DNA of 44,639 nucleotides, taken from contig NZ_JALLGL010000011.1 in the NCBI RefSeq assembly GCF_023072675.1, positions 1-44,639 of the forward strand, in the 5' to 3' direction. Of this stretch, positions 1 through 8,666 are shown in pieces (within the stretch, counting starts at the first letter, position 1; each line of letters starts with the position of its first letter). A program made the position numbers and the translations under genes. A model generated the notes under the pieces. It searched no databases and was not told the origin of the DNA. It saw only the letters and a program-made list of their open reading frames with translations. The DNA comes from Streptomyces sp. XM83C (GTDB lineage Bacteria > Actinomycetota > Actinomycetes > Streptomycetales > Streptomycetaceae).

Positions 1-27
1 CGCCGCGACCGCAGGATGGGGACCCAT
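1..27 (-). CDS. tilS: tRNA(Ile)-lysidine synthase, 5' end only
   Basis: Only nine codons lie inside the window: ATG at 25-27 read leftwards, MGPHPAVAA, running off the left edge. A purine-rich ribosome binding site (GAAGGGA) sits about seven bases upstream. I recognise this N-terminus as the usual start of Streptomyces TilS, which modifies the wobble cytidine of tRNA-Ile(CAU) to lysidine. The position, downstream of dacB and the DUF2342 gene on the same strand, fits the order I remember for S. coelicolor. The catalytic domain is outside the window, so the call rests on nine residues plus context. Confidence 0.65.
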
Positions 28-221
28 GTCCGGTTCCCTTCATGAAGTTTTTTCGGGGGGTGAGCCCGTGTCGGTCACTCAGAGTGTGTCGATGGTGACA
101 GAAACGGGCGGTTCCCTGAGCATTGCACGCCTGTCCACGGCTCACGGTCCCTCGGACGGGTGATTGGAGGGGCGTTCGCCTGCCGTCGGCCGAATGTGTT
201 TCACGACGGTCGCCGCCGGGT

Positions 222-1346
222 TCACTGTTCGGGTTTGCGGTGCACCCGGGCGACCCAGTCCGCGGGTTTGGCGATCTCCGCTTTGGTGGGGAGGGTGTTG
301 GGGGAGGTCCACACCCGGTTGAAGCCGTCCATGCCGACCTCGCCGACGACGGCCCGTACGAAGCGTTCGCCGTCGCGGTACTGCCTCAGTTTGGCGTCGA
401 GGCCGAGGAGTTTGCGCAGGGCGAGGTCGAGGCGGGAGGCGCCCTTGGCGCGGCGCTGCTGGAACTTCTCGCGGATCTCGGCGACGGTCGGTACGACCTC
501 GGGGCCGACGCCGTCCATGACGAAGTCGGCGTGGCCTTCGAGGAGGGACATGACGGCGGTGAGGCGGCCGAGGATCTCGCGCTGGGTGGGGGTCTGCACC
601 AGTTCGACGAGGGACCGGCCGCCGTCGTCCTCCTCGCCCTCGGGCCGGCCGCCGGCCAGGGTCTGGGCGGCTTCCCGGATGCGTTCCAGCACGGTCATCG
701 GGTCGACGTCGGTCTCCGCGAGGAATGACTGGATCTCGCCCTCGAGGTGGTCGCGCAGCCAGGGCACCGCGGAGAACTGGGTGCGATGGGTCTCCTCGTG
801 CAGGCACACCCACAGGCGGAAGTCGTGGGGCTGGACGTCGAGTTCGCGCTCGACGTGGACGATGTTCGGGGCGACCAGCAGCAGCCGTCCGCCGCCGTTC
901 TCGCCGGCGGGCAGGTCGCGGGTGGCGGGCGCGAACGTCTCGTACTGGCCGAGGACGCGGGAGGCCAGGAACGACAGCAGCATGCCGAGTTCGACGCCGG
1001 TCACCTTGCCGCCGACGGCGCCGAAGACGGCGCTGCTGGTGCTGGTACCGCGGCGGTCCTGCATCTTCTCCAGCAGGGGTTTGAGCAGTTCCCGGAATCC
1101 GGCGACGTTGGCGCGCACCCAGCCGGGGCGGTCGACGACGAGGACCGGGGTGTCGTGTTCGATGTCGGTGCCCATACGAGTGAAGCCCCGGACGTGCTCC
1201 TCCGAGGCTTTCGCGTGCCGGCGCAGCTCCGCGACGACGGCCCGGGCCTCGTCGCGGCTCACCTCGGGGCCCGGCCGCACGAGCCGGGTCGCGGTCGCCA
1301 CCGCGAGATTCCAGTCGACCATCTCGGCTCCACCGATGCTCGTCAT
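222..1346 (-). CDS. zinc-dependent metalloprotease-like protein (DUF2342 family)
   Basis: This 374-residue protein belongs to the actinobacterial DUF2342 family, sometimes labelled 'coenzyme F420 biosynthesis associated' or 'putative hydrolase'. The visible signature is an HExxH zinc motif (HEETH, about residues 183-187), followed about 90 residues later by LEGHADFVMDGVG, which probably supplies a further metal ligand. No signal peptide is evident, so it is probably cytosolic. It lies between dacB and tilS on the same strand with gaps of about 200 bp, so it may be co-transcribed with both. The ATG at 1346 has no clear ribosome binding site; an ATG eight codons in (1322, MVDWNL) is preceded by GGTGGAG and is a credible alternative. 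The substrate is unknown and the link to F420 is not shown by the sequence. Confidence 0.85.
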   Translation of the reverse strand: MTSIGGAEMVDWNLAVATATRLVRPGPEVSRDEARAVVAELRRHAKASEEHVRGFTRMGTDIEHDTPVLVVDRPGWVRANVAGFRELLKPLLEKMQDRRGTSTSSAVFGAVGGKVTGVELGMLLSFLASRVLGQYETFAPATRDLPAGENGGGRLLLVAPNIVHVERELDVQPHDFRLWVCLHEETHRTQFSAVPWLRDHLEGEIQSFLAETDVDPMTVLERIREAAQTLAGGRPEGEEDDGGRSLVELVQTPTQREILGRLTAVMSLLEGHADFVMDGVGPEVVPTVAEIREKFQQRRAKGASRLDLALRKLLGLDAKLRQYRDGERFVRAVVGEVGMDGFNRVWTSPNTLPTKAEIAKPADWVARVHRKPEQ

Positions 1347-1561
1347 GCGTCAACGGTACGTGAGCACCGGCCGCGGGGGCAGGGCTGCGCGGCGGGGGCG
1401 GGGCGCGCGGGCTTCCGCGGCCCCGGTCGTACGGCTGCGGGCGGCCGGTGCCGGGTGCGCCGGGCGTCGGGCCGCACGGGCGCTCCGGGCGGCCCGTACG
1501 GGGTGCGCGGGGTGTGCGGTGGGCGCCGCCGGCCCGGCCGTGGGCAGCGGGGCCGTCCCGG

Positions 1562-3175
1562 TCAGCGGCAGCCGCAGCCCGCGAGGGTGGTGGCGGCCCT
1601 GTCGAGGGCCTTCTGGGCGGCTGTCGGGTCGGTCGTCCCCGACGACAGGAAGGCGAAGGCGAGGAGCCGGCCGTCCTGGTCGACGACGGTTCCGGCGAGG
1701 GTGTTCACGCCGGTGAGGGTGCCGGTCTTGGCGCGTACGACACCGGCGGCGCCGTCGCCGTAACGGCTGGTCAGGGTGCCGGTGAAACCGGCCACGGGGA
1801 GGCCGGTGAGGACGGGGCGGAGTTCGGGCCGTGAGGGGTCGCCGGCGAGGGCGAGCAGGTCGGTGAGCAGGTCGGCGGTGAGCCGGTCGGTGCGGTCGAG
1901 GCCGCTGCCGTCGTGGAAGACGGCGCCATCGAGGCGAAGGCCGAGCTTCTTCAGCTGGGCGGCGACGGCGCGTCCGCCGCCGGTGAAGTCGGCGCGTTCG
2001 CCGGTGGCGACGGCGGTGTGGCGGGCCAGGGTCTCGGCGATGTCGTTGTCGCTGTTGGTGAGCATGCGTTCGACGACGGCGGACAGCGGCGGTGAGGAGA
2101 CGGTGGCGAGGGTCTGGGCGCGGCCGGTGGCCTTGGAGGGGCCGGGCGGGCTGGTCTTGATGCCGTGTGCGGCGAGGAAGCCGGCGAACTTGGCGGTGGC
2201 GTCGGCCGCCGGGTCCGCGACGCGGGGCGCCGGGCCGCTGGCGGAGCCGTCGGTGCGGCCCTCGTCGGCGGTGAGGGCGGTGACGAGGGCGATGTTGGGG
2301 TTGACCCCGATGGGGTGAATCCGCGGTCCGGTGAAGAGCGTCGTGTCGTACGACAGGGTGACCTGGCGGATGCCGCGTTTGTGCAGGGCGGCGGCGGTGT
2401 CCGCGGCGAGGTCGCGCAGATCTGCGGCGCCCGTGGTGTCCTGGCGTGCGGTGAGGGTGGGGTCGCCGCCGCCGACGAGGACGAGTTCGCCGGTGTCGGC
2501 CTCCAGGGCGGCGCGGGTGGTGAAGCGGTGGTCGGCGCCGAGCGCGGACAGCGCGGCGACAGCGGTGGCGATCTTGGTGGTGGAGGCGGGGACGAGCGCC
2601 TGCCCGGCGCCGGCGCCGTACAGGCGGGTTCCGGTGGCGACGTCGACGACGGAGGCGGTGTGCCGGGCGCCGAGGGCGGGGTCCTCCAGCAGAGGTCCGA
2701 GGAGGCGGGCGAGGGCCTTGGCGCTGGGCAGGTCGGGGGCCTTGGGGCCGGCCTGGACGGCGGTGGTGGCGCCGCCGAGTCCGGTGAGGACGGGGGGCGC
2801 GCTGGGTGCGGGCCGGGGGCTCGCGGTCGTTTTTCCGGGGGTACGGCCGTGATCTGCGCCACCCGTGCGCTGCTGGGCGGCGGCCCACTGCCGCTCGGCC
2901 GTACGCTGACCCGTGGCGTCCCAGGGACCCGCGGCGGACACCACTCCGGCGGCCAGTGCCAGCCCGGCGGTGGCGGCACCCGCGGTGTACTGCCAGGTCT
3001 TGCTGGTGTCCGGCCGCGTCACCCGCCTGAGCTGCGGTTTCACGGCCTGCGCGAGCCGTGCGACCCGCGGCCGGGCCACCGTCGCGACGCGGGCGAGACG
3101 CGGCCGTACGGCGGCGGCGATCCGCGCCACGTGCGGTCCCGCGACCCGCCAAGGCCTCAGTTCTGGCACGACCAC
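1562..3175 (-). CDS. dacB: D-alanyl-D-alanine carboxypeptidase/endopeptidase (PBP4 family)
   Basis: A 537-residue class C penicillin-binding protein that trims peptidoglycan peptides outside the membrane. All three active-site motifs are present: SxxK in 'ASTTKIATAV', SxN in 'TNSDNDIAE', and KTG in 'RAKTGTLTG' near the C-terminus. The first ~60 residues are basic and repetitive (VARPRVARLAQAV) and precede one hydrophobic segment (about residues 62-83), which I read as a signal anchor. The start is GTG at 3175; a GTG two codons later (3169) sits at a similar distance from the AAAGGGG ribosome binding site and cannot be excluded. It is divergent from ppa across about 80 bp and upstream of the DUF2342 gene. 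Confidence 0.93.
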   Translation of the reverse strand: MVVPELRPWRVAGPHVARIAAAVRPRLARVATVARPRVARLAQAVKPQLRRVTRPDTSKTWQYTAGAATAGLALAAGVVSAAGPWDATGQRTAERQWAAAQQRTGGADHGRTPGKTTASPRPAPSAPPVLTGLGGATTAVQAGPKAPDLPSAKALARLLGPLLEDPALGARHTASVVDVATGTRLYGAGAGQALVPASTTKIATAVAALSALGADHRFTTRAALEADTGELVLVGGGDPTLTARQDTTGAADLRDLAADTAAALHKRGIRQVTLSYDTTLFTGPRIHPIGVNPNIALVTALTADEGRTDGSASGPAPRVADPAADATAKFAGFLAAHGIKTSPPGPSKATGRAQTLATVSSPPLSAVVERMLTNSDNDIAETLARHTAVATGERADFTGGGRAVAAQLKKLGLRLDGAVFHDGSGLDRTDRLTADLLTDLLALAGDPSRPELRPVLTGLPVAGFTGTLTSRYGDGAAGVVRAKTGTLTGVNTLAGTVVDQDGRLLAFAFLSSGTTDPTAAQKALDRAATTLAGCGCR

Positions 3176-3254
3176 CAGCCCCTTTCGCGATCACACACCT
3201 GCGTGAGGGACACTTAATCACCCGAAGTATGTGCTGATCATGGAGGAGCCACCG

Positions 3255-3746
3255 GTGGAGTTCGACGTCACGATCGAGATCCCGAAGGGTTCGCGGAACA
3301 AGTACGAGGTGGACCACGAGACCGGCCGGATCCGCCTGGACCGTCGACTCTTCACCTCGACCGCCTACCCGACCGACTACGGCTTCGTCGAGAACACCCT
3401 CGGCGAGGACGGCGACCCGCTCGACGCGCTGGTCATCCTGGACGAGCCCACCTTCCCGGGCTGCCTGATCCGCTGCCGCGCGATCGGCATGTTCCGCATG
3501 ACCGACGAGGCGGGCGGCGACGACAAGCTGCTGTGCGTGCCGGCGACGGACCCGCGTGTCGAGCACCTGCGCGACATCCACCACGTCTCCGAGTTCGACC
3601 GCCTGGAGATCCAGCACTTCTTCGAGGTGTACAAGGACCTGGAGCCCGGCAAGTCCGTCGAGGGCGCCAACTGGGTGGGCCGTGTCGACGCCGAGGCCGA
3701 GATCGAGCGGTCGTACAAGCGTTTCAAGGAGCAGGGCGGCCACTGA
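3255..3746 (+). CDS. ppa: inorganic pyrophosphatase (soluble, family I)
   Basis: This cytosolic enzyme hydrolyses pyrophosphate to phosphate and so drives biosynthetic reactions that release PPi. The protein (163 residues, [20 protein letters not shown]) shows the family I acidic signature in '[11 protein letters not shown]' and the YPTDYGF segment. I choose GTG at 3255 because GGAGGAG lies six bases upstream at 3242-3248; the frame is open from 3231 and an ATG exists at 3240, but both would place the start on or before that site. It is divergent from dacB. A second, membrane-bound pyrophosphatase (hppA) is encoded at 37.7-40.1 kb. Confidence 0.96.
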   Translation: MEFDVTIEIPKGSRNKYEVDHETGRIRLDRRLFTSTAYPTDYGFVENTLGEDGDPLDALVILDEPTFPGCLIRCRAIGMFRMTDEAGGDDKLLCVPATDPRVEHLRDIHHVSEFDRLEIQHFFEVYKDLEPGKSVEGANWVGRVDAEAEIERSYKRFKEQGGH

Positions 3747-3783
3747 GGTCTCCTGCGTCCCGTCCGCCCCTGGGCGGAGCGAG

Positions 3784-3811
3784 CGGGCCGTACGCGTGCG
3801 CGTGCGGCCCG
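3784..3811 (+). terminator. hairpin downstream of ppa
   Basis: CGGGCCGTACGC (3784-3795) pairs with GCGTGCGGCCCG (3800-3811), a 12-bp stem with one wobble pair and a 4-base loop, about 40 bp after the ppa stop. There is no T-run, as is common in Streptomyces terminators. Confidence 0.55.
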
Positions 3812-3896
3812 TCCGCATGTCCGGGGGCAGGTGGGTAACGAGGTCTGTGCGCATACTGAGGCAGGGCGCAGGCGTCGTAGAGGGAGTGCTGCGGAA

Positions 3897-5621
3897 GTGA
3901 CGGAGGCGGAGGACCGCAAGCCGCAGTCCGACGAGGTGCGGAGCAGCTACGACCCGGAGATCACGTCGGAGTTCGCCGTCCCCGAAGGGCTCGCCGTGCC
4001 GAAGACGGCCGGGGACGCGGAGACCACGTCGGAGTTCGCCGTCCCCGAAGGGCTCGCCGTGCCGAAGACGGCCGGAGAGCCCGAGACCACCTCCGAGTTC
4101 GCCGTCCCGGAGGGGCTGCACGTGCCGCAGCCGCCCGCGGGCGAGGCGGAGGGGTCGGCGTTCAGCCCGCCGAGCACCTACAGCGTCCAGAGCCCGCCTC
4201 CCGCGTTCACGCCCGCCTCCGGGCTGCCCGCCGTCAGCCTCACCAAGGACGTGCCCTGGCAGGACCGGATGCGCACGATGCTGCGCATGCCGGTCGCCGA
4301 ACGTCCGGCGCCCGAGCCGGTGCAGCGGGGCGAGGAGGGCGGCCCCGCCGTGCCACGCGTGCTCGACCTGACGCTGCGTATCGGCGAGCTGCTGCTCGCG
4401 GGCGGCGAGGGCGCCGAGGACGTGGAGGCGGCGATGTTCGCCGTGTGCCGCGCCTACGGGCTGGACCGCTGCGAACCCAACGTCACCTTCACCCTGCTGG
4501 CGATCTCCTACCAGCCGTCGCTGGTGGAGGACCCGGTCACGGCGTCCCGGACGGTACGGCGGCGCGGCACCGACTACACGCGGCTGGCGGCCGTGTTCCG
4601 GCTCGTGGACGATCTCAGTGACCCCGAGACGCATGTGTCGCTGGAGGAGGCCTACCGGCGGCTCGCGGAGATCCGCCGCAACCGCCACCCGTATCCGGGC
4701 TGGGTGCTGACCGCGGCCAGCGGACTGCTCGCCGCCGCGGCGTCCGTGCTGGTCGGCGGTGATGTCACCGTGTTCTTCGCGGCGGCGCTCGGCGCGATGC
4801 TCGGCGACCGGCTGGCGTGGCTGTGCGCGGGGCGCGGGCTGCCGGAGTTCTACCAGTTCATGGCGGCGGCGATGCCGCCCGCCGCGATCGGGGTCGCGCT
4901 GACGCTGGCGCACGTCGACGTGAAGGCGTCCGCGGTGATCACCGGTGGGCTGTTCGCGCTGCTGCCGGGGCGGGCGCTGGTCGCGGGCGTGCAGGACGGG
5001 CTGACCGGCTTCTACATCACGGCGTCGGCGCGTCTGCTGGAGGTGCTGTACTTCTTCGTCGGCATCGTCATCGGCGTGCTCGTGGTGCTCTATCTGGGGG
5101 TGCAGCTGGGGGCGCACCTCAACCCCGACGCGGCGCTGGGCATCACGGAGCGCCCGCTGTGGCAGATCGGCGCGTCGATGCTGCTGTCGCTGACGTTCGC
5201 GGTGCTGCTCCAGCAGGAACGCTCCACCGTGCTGGCCGTGACGCTGAACGGCGGTGTCGCCTGGTCGGTGTACGGGGCGATGCGCTACGCCGCTGATCTG
5301 TCGCCGGTCGCCTCCACGGCCGCGGCGGCGGGGCTGGTGGGGCTGTTCGGGCAGCTGCTGTCGCGCTACCGGTTCGCGTCCGCGCTGCCGTACACGACCG
5401 CGGCGATCGGGCCGCTGCTGCCGGGCTCGCCGACGTATTTCGGGCTGCTGGCCATCACGCAGAACGAGCTGGACAAGGGGCTCGTGTCGCTCACCAAGGC
5501 CGCGGCGCTGGCCATGGCCATCGCGATCGGCGTGCACCTCGGGTCGGAGATCTCCCGGCTGTTCCTGCGGGTCGGCTCGGCGGAGAAACGCCGGGCGGCG
5601 AAGCGGACGCGGGGGTTCTAG
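3897..5621 (+). CDS. threonine/serine exporter family protein (ThrE type)
   Basis: A 574-residue membrane protein of the ThrE family, which exports threonine and serine. After a soluble N-terminal part (about residues 1-250, containing 'VLDLTLRIGELLLAGGEGAEDVEAAM' as two halves of the conserved entry region) come roughly ten hydrophobic helices, arranged as the ThrE domain followed by the ThrE_2 domain in one chain. The start is GTG at 3897 (MTEAEDRKP), about ten bases after AGGGAG; the open frame extends upstream to 3831 but without a better site. The N-terminus carries three 21-residue repeats (see 3960-4142). It is downstream of ppa and separated from it by a hairpin, so it is probably transcribed separately. 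Substrate is inferred from the family only. Confidence 0.88.
   Translation: MTEAEDRKPQSDEVRSSYDPEITSEFAVPEGLAVPKTAGDAETTSEFAVPEGLAVPKTAGEPETTSEFAVPEGLHVPQPPAGEAEGSAFSPPSTYSVQSPPPAFTPASGLPAVSLTKDVPWQDRMRTMLRMPVAERPAPEPVQRGEEGGPAVPRVLDLTLRIGELLLAGGEGAEDVEAAMFAVCRAYGLDRCEPNVTFTLLAISYQPSLVEDPVTASRTVRRRGTDYTRLAAVFRLVDDLSDPETHVSLEEAYRRLAEIRRNRHPYPGWVLTAASGLLAAAASVLVGGDVTVFFAAALGAMLGDRLAWLCAGRGLPEFYQFMAAAMPPAAIGVALTLAHVDVKASAVITGGLFALLPGRALVAGVQDGLTGFYITASARLLEVLYFFVGIVIGVLVVLYLGVQLGAHLNPDAALGITERPLWQIGASMLLSLTFAVLLQQERSTVLAVTLNGGVAWSVYGAMRYAADLSPVASTAAAAGLVGLFGQLLSRYRFASALPYTTAAIGPLLPGSPTYFGLLAITQNELDKGLVSLTKAAALAMAIAIGVHLGSEISRLFLRVGSAEKRRAAKRTRGF
3960..4142 (+). repeat. three in-frame 63-bp repeats in the exporter N-terminus
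   Basis: Units start at 3960, 4023 and 4086. Each encodes a 21-residue block around TSEFAVPEGLAVPKTAG; the third diverges (LHVPQPPAG). The first two are almost identical at DNA level, which suggests recent duplication. They lie in the predicted cytosolic, disordered N-terminus, before the conserved ThrE domain. Confidence 0.92.
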
Positions 5622-5634
5622 AAGCTGTGGCGCA

Positions 5635-5664
5635 GGCCCGCCGGACGGGCAGGTCCGGCGGGCC
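5635..5664. terminator. bidirectional terminator between exporter and dedA
   Basis: GGCCCGCCGGAC (5635-5646) and GTCCGGCGGGCC (5653-5664) form a perfect 12-bp stem with a 6-base loop between two convergent genes (stops at 5621 and 5717), so it can serve both. Confidence 0.75.
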
Positions 5665-5716
5665 GGGGGCTGTCAGGCGCGTGAGAGGTCACGGCCGTGC
5701 CGTCACGGGCGCGGCG

Positions 5717-6748
5717 TCACCGCCCGCCCTGGTCGTACGGGTACTGGCCCCCGTAGGGCTGGGGCTGCTGCGGCTGCGGCTGCGGGTAGTACGGCTGCTG
5801 GTGGCCGTGGTTCGTGTCGGCGTACTGGTCGTGGCCGTTGCCGTACCCGCCCTCGTAACCGTTGCCGTGGCCGTTGTCGTACCCGCCCTCGTAACCGTTG
5901 CCGTAGCCGTTCCGGTCGTAGCCGCCCTGGTTCTGGCCGTACCCCTGCCGGGGCTGCTGCGGCTGCGGGTACTGCTGCTGGGGCTGACGGGGCTGCTGCG
6001 GCCGGCCGTAGGCCTGGGGCTGCTGCGGGGCGTCGTCGATGCGGCGCAGCTGGGTCGTCGCGTCGTCCATGACCGGCGGGTGCGCCGTCGCGGCCTGCGG
6101 GTCCTGGTCCTGGAGCTGCTGCGGGGCGCGCTTCTTCTTGGCGCGCTCGCGCAGGTACTCGATGGCGATCGGCACGACGGAGATCAGGACGACCAGTACG
6201 AGGATCGCCTCGATGTTGGTCTTGATGACCGTGATCTGGCCGAGCCAGTAGCCGGCGAGGGTGACACCCGTGCCCCAGGCCGCGCCGCCGATGATGTTGT
6301 ACGTCAGGAAGGTGCGGTACTTCATCCGGCCGGCGCCCGCGACGATCGGGCCGAAGGTGCGCACGATGGGCACGAAGCGGGCGAGGACGATCGCCTTGGG
6401 CCCGTACCTCTCCATGAACTCGTGCGCCTTCTCCAGGTTCTCCTGTTTGAAAAGCTTGGAGTTCGGTCTGTTGAACAACCTCGGCCCGAAGAACTTGCCG
6501 ATCGTGTACCCCACCTGGTCGCCGATGACGGCCGCCAGCACGATCAGCGTGCACACCAGCCACAGCGGCTGGCTGATGTAGTTCCCCTCGGCCACGAACA
6601 GGCCCGCGGTGAACAGCAGGGAGTCGCCGGGCAGGAAGGCGAAGAGTCCGGACTCGGCGAAGACGATCAGCAGAATGCCGGGCAGGCTGAAAGTCCTGAT
6701 CAGATAGTCCGGGCTGAGCCACTCGGGGCCGAGCGCAAGCGTGGTCAC
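5717..6748 (-). CDS. DedA family membrane protein with Gly/Tyr/Gln-rich tail
   Basis: This 343-residue protein has a standard DedA core (about residues 1-210): the FAESGLFAFLPGDSLLF entry segment, GYTIGKFFG, the RFVPIVRTFGPIVAGAG motif and several hydrophobic helices. DedA proteins are inner-membrane proteins linked to lipid scrambling and proton-dependent membrane homeostasis. The last ~110 residues are unusual: PQQPQQ runs followed by repeats rich in Gly, Tyr, Asn and Gln (NGYEGGYDNGHG), with no hydrophobic segment, so probably disordered. I start at GTG 6748 (VTTLALGPEWL), after AGGAG about ten bases upstream; the frame stays open to 6850 but that part does not look like DedA. It is convergent with the exporter and divergent from the YbjQ-family gene. 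Confidence 0.9.
   Translation of the reverse strand: MTTLALGPEWLSPDYLIRTFSLPGILLIVFAESGLFAFLPGDSLLFTAGLFVAEGNYISQPLWLVCTLIVLAAVIGDQVGYTIGKFFGPRLFNRPNSKLFKQENLEKAHEFMERYGPKAIVLARFVPIVRTFGPIVAGAGRMKYRTFLTYNIIGGAAWGTGVTLAGYWLGQITVIKTNIEAILVLVVLISVVPIAIEYLRERAKKKRAPQQLQDQDPQAATAHPPVMDDATTQLRRIDDAPQQPQAYGRPQQPRQPQQQYPQPQQPRQGYGQNQGGYDRNGYGNGYEGGYDNGHGNGYEGGYGNGHDQYADTNHGHQQPYYPQPQPQQPQPYGGQYPYDQGGR
5826..5920 (-). repeat. 36-bp repeats encoding the DedA tail
   Basis: Two near-identical 36-bp units, each encoding a 12-residue block of the type NGYEGGYDNGHG, plus degenerate flanking copies, lie inside the 3' part of the DedA gene. The 36-bp length keeps the frame. Confidence 0.8.
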
Positions 6749-6880
6749 GGGATCGTGGCTCCTGCGGGTGGGAGACGGGCGGGACTGGCTGCCCAAACGT
6801 ATCAACGTGGCGGTGCCGCCCCAGGTTCCATGGGTGCCCTCAGGATGCACCGTGGCCGCGTTGGGGCAAAGCTGTGATCC

Positions 6881-7246
6881 ATGAGCCTTGACGACTTCGG
6901 TGGCGGCCAGGGGCCGCAGCCCGACGTGCTCGTGGTCACCACGAACGACGTGCCGGGCTACCGCGTCCAGCAGGTGCTCGGTGAGGTGTTCGGACTGACG
7001 GTGCGTTCACGGCACCTGGGCAGCCAGATCGGCGCCGGGCTGAAGTCGATGATCGGTGGTGAGCTGAAGGGGCTCACCAAGACACTCGTGCAGACCCGCA
7101 ACCAGGCGATGGAGCGTCTGGTCGAGCAGGCACGCGCGCGCGGCGCCAACGGCGTGCTGATGTTCCGTTTCGATGTCACCGAGGCGGCGGACGTCGGCAC
7201 CGAGGTGTGCGCCTACGGCACCGCCGTGGTCCTGGTCCGGGAGTAG
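6881..7246 (+). CDS. YbjQ/UPF0145 (heavy-metal-binding domain) family protein
   Basis: A 121-residue single-domain protein. The family pattern is clear: a start around 'VVTTNDVPGYRVQQVLGEVFGLTVRSRH', a central helix 'GELKGLTKTLVQTRNQAMERL' and the ending 'ANGVLMFRFDV...GTAVVLVRE'. YbjQ-type proteins form ring-like pentamers; their biochemical role is unknown and the metal-binding name is not supported by any cysteine or histidine cluster here. The ATG at 6881 has only a weak ribosome binding site (GGGGCAAAG, about 11 bases upstream). The stop is four bases before the glutamate decarboxylase start, so the two genes are very probably one transcript. Confidence 0.88.
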   Translation: MSLDDFGGGQGPQPDVLVVTTNDVPGYRVQQVLGEVFGLTVRSRHLGSQIGAGLKSMIGGELKGLTKTLVQTRNQAMERLVEQARARGANGVLMFRFDVTEAADVGTEVCAYGTAVVLVRE

Positions 7247-7250
7247 GCCC

Positions 7251-8657
7251 ATGGCTCTGCACCGAGGTCCGGGCGCGCCCGACGAGCGCCCTGTCGCGAT
7301 CAACCCGTTCTACGGGGAGGCGAACCCGGCGGTCGGCATGACCGAGGCGCCGCCCAAGCACCGGCTGCCCGACTCGCCCATGCCGCCGTCGACCGCGCAC
7401 CAGCTGGTGCGGGACGAGCTGATGCTGGACGGGAACGCGCGGCTGAACCTCGCCACGTTCGTCACCACCTGGATGGAACCCCAGGCCGGTGTCCTCATGG
7501 CCGAGTGCCGCGACAAGAACATGATCGACAAGGACGAGTACCCGCGCACGGCCGAGCTGGAGCGGCGCTGTGTGGCGATGCTCGCCGACCTGTGGAACGC
7601 ACCCGACCCGAGCGCGGCCGTCGGCTGCTCCACGACCGGGTCGAGCGAGGCCTGCATGCTCGCCGGGATGGCGCTGAAGCGGCGCTGGGCGCGACGGAAC
7701 GCCGACCGGTACCCGGGGGCGCGGCCCAATCTCGTGATGGGGATCAACGTCCAGGTCTGCTGGGAGAAGTTCTGCAACTTCTGGGAGGTGGAGGCGCGGC
7801 TGGTGCCGATGGAGGGCGAACGGTTCCATCTCGACCCGCAGGCGGCGGCCGAGCTGTGCGACGAGAACACCATCGGCGTCGTCGGTGTCCTCGGCTCCAC
7901 CTTCGACGGCTCGTACGAGCCGATCGCCGAGCTGTGCGCGGCGCTGGACGCGCTCCAGGAGCGCACCGGCATGGACGTCCCGGTGCATGTCGACGGGGCG
8001 TCCGGCGCGATGATCGCGCCCTTCCTCGACGAGGACGTGGTGTGGGACTTCCGGCTGCCGCGTGTGGCGTCGATCAACACGTCCGGGCACAAGTACGGGC
8101 TGGTGTATCCGGGGGTCGGCTGGGCGCTGTGGCGGGACGCGGAGGCGCTGCCGGAGGAGCTGGTGTTCCGCGTGAACTATCTGGGCGGCGACATGCCGAC
8201 GTTCGCGCTGAACTTCTCCCGGCCGGGGGCACAGGTCGTCGCGCAGTACTACACGTTCCTGCGGCTGGGCCGCGCCGGTTACCGGGCGGTTCAGCAGTCC
8301 ACGCGGGACGTGGCCCGTTCGCTCGCGGAGCGGGTGGCGGCGCTGGGTGACTTCCGGCTGCTGACGCGGGGCGACGAGCTGCCGGTGTTCGCGTTCACCA
8401 CGGCGGACGACGTGACGGCGTACGACGTCTTCGATGTCTCCCGGCGGCTGCGGGAGCAGGGCTGGCTGGTGCCGGCGTACACCTTCCCGGCGAACCGTGA
8501 GGATCTGTCGGTGCTGCGGGTGGTGTGCCGCAACGGGTTCTCCGCCGATCTGGCCGACCTGTTCGTGGAGGACCTGACGCGGCTGCTGCCCGAACTGCGG
8601 CGGCAGCCGCATCCGCAGACCCAGGACCGGGCGGCGGCGACGGGGTTCCACCACTGA
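7251..8657 (+). CDS. gadB: glutamate decarboxylase (PLP-dependent)
   Basis: A 468-residue pyridoxal-phosphate enzyme that converts glutamate to 4-aminobutyrate and CO2, consuming a proton. The cofactor lysine is in 'INTSGHKYGLVYPG' (about K281), preceded by the PLP-phosphate region 'GCSTTGSSEACMLAG' and the Asp-containing 'VHVDGASGAMIAPF'. Length and motif order match bacterial GadB; I see no C-terminal calmodulin-like extension. Start ATG 7251 has GGGAG just upstream and leaves only four bases after the YbjQ-family gene, suggesting translational coupling. No GadC antiporter gene is nearby, so a role in GABA metabolism is as likely as acid resistance. Confidence 0.95.
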   Translation: MALHRGPGAPDERPVAINPFYGEANPAVGMTEAPPKHRLPDSPMPPSTAHQLVRDELMLDGNARLNLATFVTTWMEPQAGVLMAECRDKNMIDKDEYPRTAELERRCVAMLADLWNAPDPSAAVGCSTTGSSEACMLAGMALKRRWARRNADRYPGARPNLVMGINVQVCWEKFCNFWEVEARLVPMEGERFHLDPQAAAELCDENTIGVVGVLGSTFDGSYEPIAELCAALDALQERTGMDVPVHVDGASGAMIAPFLDEDVVWDFRLPRVASINTSGHKYGLVYPGVGWALWRDAEALPEELVFRVNYLGGDMPTFALNFSRPGAQVVAQYYTFLRLGRAGYRAVQQSTRDVARSLAERVAALGDFRLLTRGDELPVFAFTTADDVTAYDVFDVSRRLREQGWLVPAYTFPANREDLSVLRVVCRNGFSADLADLFVEDLTRLLPELRRQPHPQTQDRAAATGFHH

Positions 8658-8666
8658 GGACGCCGG

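Noticed and set aside
68..163. A 31-codon plus-strand frame (GTG at 68) with a G-rich stretch upstream, between tilS and the DUF2342 gene
   Set aside because: No recognisable motif, the G-run is a poor ribosome binding site, and it lies opposite a likely co-transcribed minus-strand operon.
1350..5537. A minus-strand open frame of about 1,400 codons over dacB, ppa and the exporter
   Set aside because: Overlaps three recognised genes in other frames; composition is Arg/Pro/His-rich noise.
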